From the NCBI GenBank assembly GCA_023333565.1, contig JAJKFH010001164.1:558001-622000 (forward strand): 64,000 nt of DNA. Direction: 5' to 3'. The notes beneath the pieces were generated by a model that saw nothing but the letters and a program-made list of their open reading frames with translations, did not search any database and had not been told where the DNA came from. Both the position numbers and the translations under genes were made by a program. Below are positions 1 to 11,000 of this stretch, one piece after another; within the stretch, counting starts at the first letter, position 1; each line of letters begins with the position of its first letter. The stretch comes from Puffinus mauretanicus (taxonomy: Eukaryota > Chordata > Aves > Procellariiformes > Procellariidae).

Positions 1-1777
1 CGAGCCTAAACAGCTCATTCTCTGGAGATTTCACCATCAGGGAGGTAACCATGGAAAGTACAAAATAATTAAGTACTATTGAAGGTTGCCCAGTAACTGA
101 GAGTGCAATAGTCTAATGCTTTTTCTGTGAGCTTGCACTTGGGTAAATATTTAGGCTTTTAAAGCTTTAAATGACAGTGGACATTGCAGTGGGACACTCT
201 GTGCAAAGCCCTGGAGTATGTTTACTCACAGATGGTCTATTACTTATAGGATCCTCTAAAGGCTTTTCAGCCCGGGCAATCCTTCTGCAGATTGTAGTGG
301 TCTTTGGGTTCAGCGGTGAGCCAATCTCTCCTAGGACTGCATTCGCAAAGGTCGGCGCACACACGGCTTCCAAAAACGCACAGCTCTTGGTCAGCAGGTG
401 CGAGACAGGGGTATCTCAAGCTGGCCTGGATTGCCCCTATTTCATTAAATCCAGATGCTTTTGGTTATGCTTTGGTTTTCTTTTGTAAGGCTCAGATTAA
501 CTTTTTATTGAAATCAGGCTGGTAAGGCTTCAAACCAGGAGGAAAAAAAAAAAAAAAAGAAAAAAAAAAAAAGAAAAGAAAGGAAATATTGCCTAGCAAT
601 GAGAAACACCCAGAGGCCAAGGTAAGAGCACTTACTGTGAATAAGTGGGTATTAGTGCCTTCTGTTGACAGAGGCAGCACTAAGCAGGGACCCTGTCTGA
701 CTGCAGCAGCCTCCGATTGCCCAGCGACCAGCAATCTAAAATAAATATTTCCATCTTCTAGGCAAGGAGATTGCCCACTTCCCTCTCTCGCACCGGCCCC
801 ATCGCTGACACCACCGCCTCTGTGTGGGGGTAGCCGCTGCCCAGCGGGTCGGGGCTGCCTGCAAGCGCCGCGCAGACACTGCAGCAAGAGACGCGCCGAG
901 CACGCTGCCGTGCCGTCTCTCACATCAGTGGTACCAGGCATTTTCAGCGGTAGTACTGCAAGCGTGCATCGGCATAAAGTGTCCAAATTTTGTCCCCAGG
1001 AGATTTAACAGGAGATGTGTGTGGAGAACAGTAACAAGAAATGTAGACTGGCAACAGACACAGAAGAGGAAGGACAAGGGGGTGGCCACCACAACTCCCA
1101 TTCCCTCGCAGAGACCACGGGGCTCCTCTGCGGCGCTGGGCTGTTGGTTTCCATATGTCTATCGGCCAAGCTGCAAAATGGTTCAGTACTCACCTCCTTG
1201 AGAGGGTGGTCACTGACCTCGTTGGGTTTGCAAGACATTGTGCGAACCTTTACTGAAAGCCCAGTAAAATAACAAGAGTACACAACAAGGTGATGTATTT
1301 CTGGGTGGTAGAAATTTTACAATACCTTTTACTGATCTTAATCTGAAAATACAGCAGATGGGAACAAACGAACAACTGACATGAAACATGACCCCAGCTT
1401 AACTTTTGATTACTGGAAGGAAGCTCTGTTTCATCACACGAATGTTCTGGTGTCCTGGAGTATGAACAGTTTCACTGGTTTTGTAAATACACTCAGCAAA
1501 TGTGGCAATAATCATTGTGCTGTTGTAAGAGCGGGGCAATAGCATTGCTGAAGCCTTATGAGCCATGTTGAAGATTGTGAACAGATGTTACAAGATGTGC
1601 TAAAAGATGTATTTTTCCTATATGAAAGATGAGGGGGGCCTTCTGCCTTAAAATTTTGTATTTGAAGAGAGAGAAATTATCCAGACCTAAAACAGCTTTT
1701 GTTTTTCCACACAAAGGATTAGGGAATTGCAGACAAAGGGAGAATTTTATATGCAATACTATTTGCCTAAATTAGCA
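1..1777. other. 3' flank of ADIRF, no gene recognised
   Basis: This stretch should contain the ADIRF 3' UTR at its right end. It holds an A-rich tract with scattered G (about 541-588) and a CpG-rich patch (about 780-930) with several CG dinucleotides but no recognisable exon. One TTTATT (AATAAA on the minus strand) lies at about 505-510, too far from the stop to be assigned confidently. The open frames here look like chance. Confidence 0.6.
541..588. repeat. A-rich (A/G) low-complexity tract
   Basis: Runs of 12 to 16 A separated by single G residues, grading into aaaagaaaagaaagg. Confidence 0.8.
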
Positions 1778-1884
1778 TCATTTCTTAAATCCAATTTTTT
1801 TCTCAAGGCCAGATATTGCTTCTGCAGCTTGTCCGGTTGCTTTTTCTACCCCATCTTGCGCCGTCTTGGAAGCCTTGTCAATAG
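1778..1884 (-). CDS. ADIRF: ADIRF coding exon 3 (terminal)
   Basis: A strong polypyrimidine acceptor (ttcccctctcttgcag) precedes 2 nt plus 34 codons and a TGA stop at 1780-1778. The segment ends in the basic GLEKKIGFKK tail, equivalent to the human GKKFGLLK ending. The 3' UTR continues to lower coordinates. There is no AATAAA close by: TATAAA sits only 27 nt past the stop (1751-1746), and an AGTAAA variant lies at about 1334-1329. Confidence 0.92.
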
Positions 1885-4875
1885 CTGCAAGAGAGGGGAA
1901 AAAAGATAAGCAAAAAGCTGGAAAAATGCAACATGGTTTAATATTTATGATGGAAGAGGTAGGTGTGAAAATGATTAGACTATAAAGATGTAGGGATATA
2001 TCTTTAAAAAAGAAAGGTTCTCCGCAGCTGGTGATAGTTGGGTTTGGCAGGACGTATTTAGGGTGGGCTGTAAGGCGTTGCTAAATAGGAGCGGTCACTC
2101 AGAAGTTTTGGGTGCTGAGCTGAAGCAGCATGAGATGAATGGTGGGACAAAGCTGGAATAGATCGATTTTGGTGCACGTGTGGCTTGGCTGATGGAGGAG
2201 GGTGCTTTGGGCTAAGAAGAGCTGTGAATACTGGGGTGTTTGGGAAAGACATCTTATCAAGTGATGGGGAAGGTGAAGGACACTTTCCCCTCTATTCCCT
2301 TCTCCTCAGCGTATTTGAGGCACCACCGGTGAGAGCTGTGCTCAGTCGTGGGCCGTGGGCGCAGGGTCACTCCTGTGCGGGATCCAACATCAGCTGGGAT
2401 GGGAAACTGCAGAAGGGTCTCACCAGGAGAGAAGAGACCCTCATAAACGGGGCACAGCGTCTCTCTCTTCTCGGGGATCTTGGTTATATTTTGGCAATTT
2501 TCCTGCCTCCCCATCTAACATCAACAAGTGCCCAAGCCCTTCCTTCCCGTCACATCGTGGAGCTGTAGAGGATATCTGCTCTAAGGACATACTGCCAATG
2601 CATTTTGGCTTTCATTAAACATTTTAGACCCTGAAGTTGCTAATTGTCCCCTCATTCTTAGAAAATTATTAAAATTAAGTGAGAATTGAATTTATTTTTT
2701 AGTTTGACTTGTTTCCAATCCTCAGAAACGAGACGCCAACGCTTTCCTGATGGCACTTTTCCAGCTGCGGGATCGTTAATGTTTGACCCCAGCTGCTGCC
2801 TCAGCAGGCGCAGGGGGCTGCTGGGGGGCTGGACCTGGTCAGATCCCTGCCCTCCGGGCTGGGGAAGCAAGATGTATCACAGGGTTACTCAATCCTCAAG
2901 AAAGAAGAGGAAAGTTTTTTCTGCTCTATTCCCACAAGTTTTCTATAAAGGAAGCCAAAATCTGAATGCTGTGCATGGGACTCGGTGGCTAGGGGGGTGT
3001 CAGCTATCATGGTACATCTGCCAGTAAACGTATGGAGCTACTAACCAACAGATCCTAAAATCCTTTCCCATGAGATTTGTAAAAGGCCAAAAATTGTCAC
3101 TGAAACCACGGACTTTCAGGCTAAGAATGCCCACGGGACAGAGGGGGAATGAGCACTGCTGCTGGCTTGTCTTGAGCTGCTCCATCGCTTCTTGATTTTC
3201 ACATCGTTTCTCCTACCTTTCTGGCTTGCATCTGTAATTTGGTTGACTGCATCCTGAGTAGCCTGTCCCAATGTGTTTGCTGTAATTAAGGAAAAAAAAA
3301 ATCATTTCCAGCTGTTCACATTTATGCTTATAGGAATTCCCTATGCCAATTGACTTTTCTGCGCGTCCGCAGAAGGTTATGCCCCTGGCAAGAGATAAGG
3401 CTGGTACGGAGCAGGCTGAGGGTGTGTGCTTTGCTCGTGGGCACCCTAGGAACCATGTGTGTTGCCAGAGCAGCTTGCTATGAGATTAGCGTTCACCTAG
3501 CACCTACGGTCAGCTGAGCAAATCGATGACAGATAAGAAGATAAAATAAGAAGGAGATAAAGAAGCAAAGATTAGCAGTGAGTTGGAATGACGGCATTTA
3601 GCTGCAAGTTGCTTATTTTACACTACACTTGCTTTTATTGGTTTTTCTAGCTTATTCTGCTTGGAGAAGCTTGGCCATCTAGCATCCATTTTCTTTGTGG
3701 GCCATTTGGGAGTAGTGCCTTTTCCAAAATGGAAGCAAACGCATTAAACAGCGCAGGATAGGAAAAGGGAGCTTTTACAAATAAGATATAAATAGAGGAG
3801 GAAGAGGTGCAGAAGCTAGAAACATAACAGATCAACTCCAGACTTAAAAAAGTGAGATGCATTAAAAAAGTGAGATGCCATGTAATTGTAAGATGTCTGA
3901 TAGTTTATGAAAGAGCGATTCTTTGCTAGAAGAAGAAGTGGCCCCTCAATGGCATGAATATATTAAGGATGTAGCAAGGACTATTTTGTTTTTCAGAAAG
4001 GTGTACTGTCATGTTTCTGGGTCTGCTATACATTTACTCCCAAGTGTATGGAAACTTACTGTAACCCCAAAGAAGTCAGTGAGGTTACTCACATATTTCA
4101 GCTATACAACAAAGTGTTTGCAGGATCAGAATCCAGGACTGATACAAATAATACTCTGGCAGGAATGAGCTGCATGCAAACACTGTAAGGAATATACTAT
4201 AAAATGCTAGCATAAGCTATACACATATACACGGTGCTAATTATATGCACAGATTTTTTAAACCCTGCAAAGTCTGGTGATCACTGCTGGAGAAGAATAC
4301 AGCGGAAACATACTTGTACTACTTCTTACAAACAGTCTATTGCAATCAATACGGAATGCATTGATAGTCAGGCCAAGTAGCAAACGTTAATCAAAGGTTA
4401 ACTCTAACTTCTTAAAAGGAGAACAGTTTAAAAACCTCTGCAGGCATGAGAAAAGACCACCCTGAGCAATGTAAATGCCAGATACAAAGGTTATTACTAC
4501 CAAAACAGGCTTCACTGCTCTAAAAACACTAAGTTTTCAGATCTGTTTGGGGAGCGATAAGGGTTGGGCGATGCTCAGCAGCCGCTGAGGGAGCTGTGGA
4601 TGGGTGGAGGTGGTTGCCCATGCCGAGCCAAGAGCCGTGGCCAGCCTGGGGCCTTCTCCAGGCGATGGCCAAAACTTGGCCCCAGGAATTGAAAGAAAAG
4701 GAAAAGCTGTTACACCGACAAAGCTAGTAGTGTAACTTCAGACTGCGGTTTCTGTAAGCGAAAGCAGCAGCTAAGCCCCCCCCCAACTATACAACAATAC
4801 TTAATCTTTCTTACCAGCTCCTTTTGCCGCACCTTCAGCCTGTTCCTTCAGTCCCTGGAAGTTTTTACCCGACAT
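1778..4875 (-). CDS. ADIRF: ADIRF, adipogenesis regulatory factor, complete 3-exon CDS (76 aa)
   Basis: The CDS joins exons 4875-4815, 3279-3217 and 1884-1778 on the minus strand. The 231 nt close exactly into 76 codons plus TGA, the same length as the human protein. It begins MSGKNFQGLKEQAEG and ends SGLEKKIGFKK, which parallels human ADIRF in the start, the Gln/Ala/Lys-rich middle and the closing GKKFG-type motif. Both introns are phase 1 with GT/AG ends. The product is a small, soluble, Ala/Gln/Lys-rich amphipathic protein with no signal peptide or membrane segment. In mammals ADIRF is described as promoting adipocyte differentiation through PPARG and CEBPA. Its position beside SNCG, on the same strand, matches mammalian synteny. 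A CCAAT/TATA promoter lies just upstream. The 3' end of the transcript could not be placed. The gene is too finely split for ORF scanning to reveal. Identity is very secure; function is taken from mammals. Confidence 0.93.
1885..3216 (-). other. ADIRF: ADIRF intron 2
   Basis: A phase-1 intron of 1332 nt from GTAGGA to ttgcag. I see no additional exon, repeat family or RNA gene in it. Confidence 0.85.
3217..3279 (-). CDS. ADIRF: ADIRF coding exon 2
   Basis: A 63-nt exon entered after ttaattacag and left at CCAGAAAG|GTAGGA. It starts and ends in phase 1, so it is a symmetrical exon of 21 codons that could be skipped without a frameshift. The protein segment reads NTLGQATQDAVNQITDASQK, alternating hydrophobic and polar residues as in an amphipathic helix. 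Confidence 0.92.
3280..4814 (-). other. ADIRF: ADIRF intron 1
   Basis: A phase-1 intron of 1535 nt. It contains a small perfect tandem duplication (listed separately near 3844) and a short C run near 4777. No other gene-like content is visible. Confidence 0.85.
3844..3878. repeat. Two-copy tandem repeat, 17-nt core, period 18
   Basis: The 17-mer ttaaaaaagtgagatgc occurs at 3844-3860 and again at 3862-3878 without mismatch. It is probably a local slippage duplication inside ADIRF intron 1. Confidence 0.85.
4815..4875 (-). CDS. ADIRF: ADIRF coding exon 1
   Basis: The ATG (4875-4873) opens 20 codons plus one base, read as MSGKNFQGLKEQAEG followed by AAKGA. The donor reads GAGCTG|GTAAGAAAG, a good consensus, and leaves phase 1. 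About 100 nt upstream lies a TATA box, so this ATG would be the first in a short leader. Confidence 0.93.
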
Positions 4876-4974
4876 CGTGGCTTCTGACACCTGTTAACAC
4901 TCCTCTGCTTCAATAAAATTAAGCGCCTGGTGATGTATAGCACACCCTGTGAGGGATGTCCTGACCTGTCCTGG

Positions 4975-5034
4975 TTTTATATGTTTGCCAGGAGACCTGC
5001 TGATGCTTTTGGGGGTGATTGGTACAATGGGTGG
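4975..5034 (-). promoter_or_regulatory. ADIRF: ADIRF core promoter: TATA box with CCAAT and CACCC boxes
   Basis: On the minus strand a TATAAAA box (4981-4975) stands 100 nt before the ADIRF ATG. A CCAAT box (5022-5018) is about 40 nt further upstream, and a CACCC-type element (5034-5029) sits beside it. This classical spacing predicts a start near 4950-4945 and a leader of about 75 nt. Assignment is by motif and position only. Confidence 0.6.
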
Positions 5035-8000
5035 AGTTTGAATGTGAGGAATGAGAACTGAAAATACACACAGAAAAGCCATTTATTTACCCTTCCCAGT
5101 GAGAGGGTGTGCCCGGGTAGAGATTTCTGCTTCATTGCACTGTCTTTGTTTATAAGTTTGGGGTTTTTTTTTTAAATCAAAACCACAAAAAAACCTGTTC
5201 CACCATCACAGACAGAGAAAAACCACTGAACTGAGCTTTGTAAAGAGTGCTGGAAAACTACTGAAGTAGCAGTGCCTGGGCATGGCCAACTTTCGTCCCC
5301 GCCAGGCTGGTTTCTTTCTCCTTCCTTCATCCCCTAAGCTGAACCTCCTGAGAACAGAAACCAGCCCAAACTTCTTTCAGTTTTCAGCAGTTTTAATCAC
5401 AATCCCCTGTTAGATGGGCACAGTTGTCATTTATGTGTATTTTTATAAGTAACTGCAAATCTGGTCATCTTTCCAGTTGCCTGCTCAAGTCAGATTGCAA
5501 AAGCCCAGGATCACTGAGGGCCTTGCCTGGGTCAGGCAGGTAACCAGTGCCAGCGCTAGCAATTCTCAGGGGAGGAGGAAAAAAGAAGCCAAGTTAGCAA
5601 AACCACCTTTTCCTAGCGTGGCTTTGTATTACGGCTTTTGTTAGTACAGAAATAACGTTTAAAATAATTTCCTTACCTAGCATCACTACATTAATAAAAG
5701 TTTCTGGCTTTAACCTCTGGTATTTCACAGCCTTTAGAATTTATGTTTTCTGCCACCAATCCCCAGTACAAAGAAACTTTGTACAAATAAAGTCTTGGCA
5801 GAGTTGGGGGCCAAAGGGCTCGCCGGCTTTGTGGGGCTCAGATTCCTCATCGCCATTTTCCAGCATACAAAGCACCTCGGTTCAGATGTTCACACTCACA
5901 CCCATATTCATCTTTCTGAGGAAAGCTTTTTTGTTGAGAAATGGGCACGAGAACAAGATGCCGCGGATAAACTAGGGTGGGAAGTGACAGTGCTCATCAG
6001 TTTAGTACTTCATTAGTACCCAAGTGAGGAAGAGCAGCAGAAAACAAGCTTAAATGCATTCCTCTGCGGCTCCTATTCAGCCTGTCATTTCAGAGAGCTC
6101 TTTTCAACTTTTGCACCGCTGGCACCACTCATTTATTATTTCAAACAACAATTCTCTTTCCCTCTCAACAGGTCAATTAGGATTTTAATTACACATTCAC
6201 ATCAGGTATCTTTTTCAATTCCTTGCTGATTTCTTTTTCGGAATGATTTTCTTGTTTGGACCCGCAAAAGCTCGGATAAAAGACACCCAATATTCTGGGG
6301 CTCTGGCATTTTTTGGACAAACCCACTAACATAGACCTACTTATCTTTCTTGCCCAAAGCCGAGAACCTAGCAACAACAAAGCCATAACAAACAGGCGGA
6401 TTTCAGCTGCTCTCACCCCCTTAGCCAGATCGCTCCTGCCTCGATTAACTTTGTGCAGAGTGTTCGTGAGAGCAAGGAAGAGGCTCTCCAGCACCCACCC
6501 GGCAGCTTGTCACGGCTCGGGGGAGCACGTGCCGAGGCTCCAGGAACAAATACTTTCCAGCTGCCCTCCCAGTTCTTTTCTGCTGCTGGAGTTCCAGCTC
6601 AAGGGCCCCGCTGACGCTGGCCGGGGTAGTCTGCCTGAAAGGGAGAACAGGAGTTTGGGAGAACATTTAAAACTGATGCACACTTATACCGAGCATTAAA
6701 CGCGCACCACATTATAGCAATATTTTAGAGGCTCCTTAGCAGGTCAGGTAAATATTGTTCTCTAATTCTGTGCTGACAGCCACCTAGATTACTCCAGCTC
6801 CAACTATTTTTCTTCCAAGTGGAAATCTTTGTGTGACACTTTGAGCTCAATACGGGTGTCTGATCTGTGCCACTGCTTGCTTTACCTCCTGCTCAAAACT
6901 TTAAGTAGCGTGAATTTGTGAGTAAAACCTACACCACTGTCAGCACAGCAGCATGACTTCTCATCTAATGTAATCTTATACTTATCATTAAGATCATTAT
7001 CCTGATTCTAAGCAAAAAAAGCAAAGAAAGCAAATTACACTTGCCCAGCAAACTGACATGGTGTGATCACTATAATGCAGCCCAGAGTAGGGGGAAAAGG
7101 AACCTTTGGTATAGTATGTATTTATCCCATATGATGGGACAAATGGTCTGTGCATCAGGTGGCTCGCAGAGTTACAAAACCACATCAGAAAATTAATGGA
7201 ATGTATTGCATCCTCTTTATTCATTTTGTGACTTAACATTACTTTTTTAAAGCTAACATGAAACATTTTGAACTGATGTTAGATATAGATTAGAGCACTC
7301 AGATATAAAAAGGATGATTGACCTGAGCAAAAATGAGGATTTGAATTTCATCTGCTCAGAAATATACAGCAATTTATCCCTGAGTTTTCATTTTGTTCTG
7401 TTATGAATATTGAAACTACTAATGTATATCGGATCTATTCCTGGATTTTGTAAAAAACTATTTCTCAAAAGAATTTAGCCTTCTCTTGGACTCTAAAGAG
7501 AATAATATCACAAGAGAAACTGTTGACAACTTCTCCTGAGACAGACTGTTTAAGGAATAGTGAAAGTAAAATAGTAACTTGTTTCTAATTATAGATCAAT
7601 GAACTAAGCGAACTAACCATATGGCTTTAAAGTCATTCCTCTCCTGGTCCAAGCTATAGGTCATCTGACTTACATTCCACTGCATATATCTCCTGACACT
7701 AGGTATTCATGATGGGCTTCCATGGGTCTCTTACAAGTGTCACGGGAAGTGTTGGAGCTCACGATGAGCTGGATGCCCCCCCTGGGCATCAGCCTCTCCT
7801 GTGAGTTCAGCGCGCTTGTGGCTGCCCTGGGAAATGAGTGCTTACGTTTTCAAGAAAGTCAGCTTTCCAATATGCAGTCTTCTGAAATGCCATGTCTCTG
7901 CTATCCTGAACATCTGGGTGAAAAAACAAGCTTTTTCACAAACTGTTCCTCCTCGTGAATCCCAATCTTTGCTTTCACTCTTTTGTACGCTTCTCGATTG

Positions 8001-11000
8001 TCTGTCACCACCGTCAGAGAAGATCTAACCATCACTTGATGGACCTGGCTGGCAAGTATTGTGGGATTGTTCATTTCACCATTGTCAGTTCTCAACCATG
8101 TTGTCTCATGACAAGAAAAGATGGGGTGGGGCGGGAGATTATAAAGTACTTTGAAAGCCAAATCCCAAAACACTACAGCCTGTGTGCTCCCTGTCTCTTG
8201 ACGTCTTCACATTATTGACCCAAAGCTCCAGCCTTTAAGTACATCTGCAGTTTCTACTCCGGTTCCTCCCATGCATTACCTCTTTCCGAATGGGTTTCCT
8301 GGTCTTCGATTGCATCACTTGGTGTGTCCTAAGGTCAAATCAAACCGCCCACAGGTGGAAAGTTAGTTTGGACTTTTGCTCCATTCAGCTCTCGGTATCT
8401 GCTGAGACTGCAGACAGAAATCCTGGTTAACACCAGCTGGGGTAGGTACCACGGTGTGCAGGCAGAGCCACATGCCGAAATTTCAGGCTATTCCAAAAGT
8501 TACTCCACCTGGTAATGCCACATCGCAGACATTGCTTGGCCAGAACCGAGATGTGAAAAAGCGTCACCGCCCCCAGCAGCACTGTCTGCTCCAGCGGGTA
8601 ACCTATCTCACCGACACCCTTCGCCCACACCTGATTCCTCGGTTTTTTTCTCCATGTTCTGCACCTTCTCAGTCTGTTGTCTGTGACGAGCAGTTATTTG
8701 TGTCTGGGGGACAAAAAACCCAAAACTGATTCCTTAAGTGCTAGGAGGGCTCCACGACCCACGGCTCCGGAGGTGGTTGGCAACTCCAGCCATGCAGCCC
8801 AAATAGCTGTGAGCTAAATCTAAGGCACTGCAGAGAAATTAGAAATTGTTCTGATCTCCTTTCCTTTCACTCCTCTTCTATGGCACCTTTGAGCACCCTC
8901 TCACATATCAGCAACATGAACCCTTCTGTTTCTATTACCTGATGAAGGTGAGAAGTAATTGATCAGAGCTACAGCTCATGTTTTACACATGAAAATGGGC
9001 AAACAAGGTTAATTAAATGGGAAGTGTTGACATTTATTTGGTTTTTGTTCAATTATAATTTTACCAGGGTTGAGTTTTATACATAGGTATGGTTTCCATC
9101 AGCAAGGTAAATGCAATAAAACTTCTCTTTAGGGCTGACAAGTTTTACACAGACCATTCCTGAAATTAATGAAGTGTGCAGTGTTAAACATCCGCGGGTG
9201 CTAAAAGAGCCTGATATTAGTGTGGCAGGGATGTGATGTTTACATTAAGAAGTAGAATTGTTTTAAGGAATAGAATTGTTTGCTGAGAAAAAGTTATAAT
9301 TATCATAAGTCATAGGTTAGTCATTTAAAGGATAGAACTAAAGCTGTTCTAATTAAGCTAAATTAGCCCTTCTGTTAAATACAGAAATATATTTCTGGGA
9401 GAAAAGTAGATCTAACTGATTCTTCATTTACACGGGTGGCAACATTCTCCAGAAATCATCAGCCAGCTCTGCTTCAAAGCATGAGATCAAAATAAGGTCA
9501 GTATATACAGATTTCTTTACCTTCTGGTTTCTGAATCTTCAGGCAATGTCTAAGTGAAGTGTCCAGCTTCTGCCATCTTCTGGAGCACTGAAAACTAAAA
9601 CCATGCTTAAATACTGGGATTTTTGTGGAGTTTCATGATATCCTGCCGCTTGAGTATTAGGAAAGAAAAAAAATTGTCTGGTCTTTAGATTATAAGGGCC
9701 AAAAAGATGAGAAAGGCTTGACCGCCACCTTAAGATCTGGCACAGGGCTAGCGAAAGAAATAACTGGTCCTACCCCAGGAGTGGCCAGGAAAGCCAAGGA
9801 TGTGAGCTGGGACGTAAGCCGAGGGTAAGGCCTACGGGAAAGTTTGTATATTTTTCTAGGCACGCTGAGAGGAAGAAGGGCCGCGGCTCTACCCTTCCGG
9901 CTCACGGCCGTGCTGCCCACCCCACCTGGGGCTCAGTGGAGAGGAAAGGTGGAGAAGTAGAGCTACCGAGCTTGCTTCCCTCCCATCCTGGAATCCACCC
10001 AAAAAAGCAGTGCCAAAGCTTGACAGAGGAACTTAGCGCTGCTAACAGACCTGTGCGAAGTCGTGCAGGCAGAGTTTTATCTGACGTTTAGAAAGCTGAG
10101 TTTTAATCTGAGTTTTTTTCTGATATGCTATTAACAGCATGGAGTACCTTCCTGTGATTTGGTAGGGCTTCAACGCATTTGTGAAACAGTTAAAATAAGC
10201 TACGTTTCAATATAGAAAAAAGTCTTAAAGTGGTGAGAATGTGTGATTGTGTATATTTTATGGAGAACAGTATTAAAAAAACCAACCCTTCAGTTTTTAA
10301 TCAGGTGCTGTTTGAGTTCAGTTTCAGGGCATGCATGAAGTAGGCATGAAAATAGGACTTTCAGATGAAGTGGGATTTTAGGAAGCGTATTATTACCTGA
10401 TTTGCATTTAAATTAGTGGAATGCACGTTGAGTTATTCTGGAGACAGCCAGTGCTTTCTCACCTGCAGCCCAGAAAAACATCTTTGAAAAATCAGGCCCT
10501 GCATGCCCTTGGCTAAAATGTAGTTGTGGGGGAGCTCTCAAAGGCTGTGAACTGTATCGGAACAAATCACTTAATAAAGCTTAACCGCAGTTTTACATGG
10601 TAAGTAAGTTTTGCTGTTACAAGGGGAAAAAAAGTGTTTTTCAGCATTTTGTTGGTCATTTGTATGGTAAAGTTGAGGCAACTGTTGGCAGCGGCTGCTC
10701 CTGGCTCGCTGGATCGCCACGGAGCTCTGCGCGCGAGCACCCGGAGTCCCGTCACCGGGGTGGACTATGGCCCTGCCGCGCTGGGCACCGAGCGCTGCCT
10801 CGTCACGGTGGGATTAAGTTAACAGCTTCTACGAGAGAGGTATCACACATACAAGGCCCACTTAAATAAGCTCTTGATCTCCCAGACCATGACCTATCAG
10901 CAAAAAATTATGTTGCTAGTGTTTGCTTCCATCAGCTTTTACCTGGGGCAGGAGGAATCCCGGCACCTCCCTTCCGCCGCGGGGTGTTTCCTGAGGCGTG

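Noticed and set aside
492..986. 164-codon minus-strand open frame left of ADIRF
   Set aside because: It ends in a Phe run translated from the poly-A/T tract and spans a GC-rich patch. There is no domain, no promoter and no splice context.
9531..9582. Exon-like minus-strand segment with a GTAAAG donor between ADIRF and SNCG
   Set aside because: Only about 30 nt between a chance AG and GT, and the in-frame ATG just upstream stops after seven codons. There is no supporting context.
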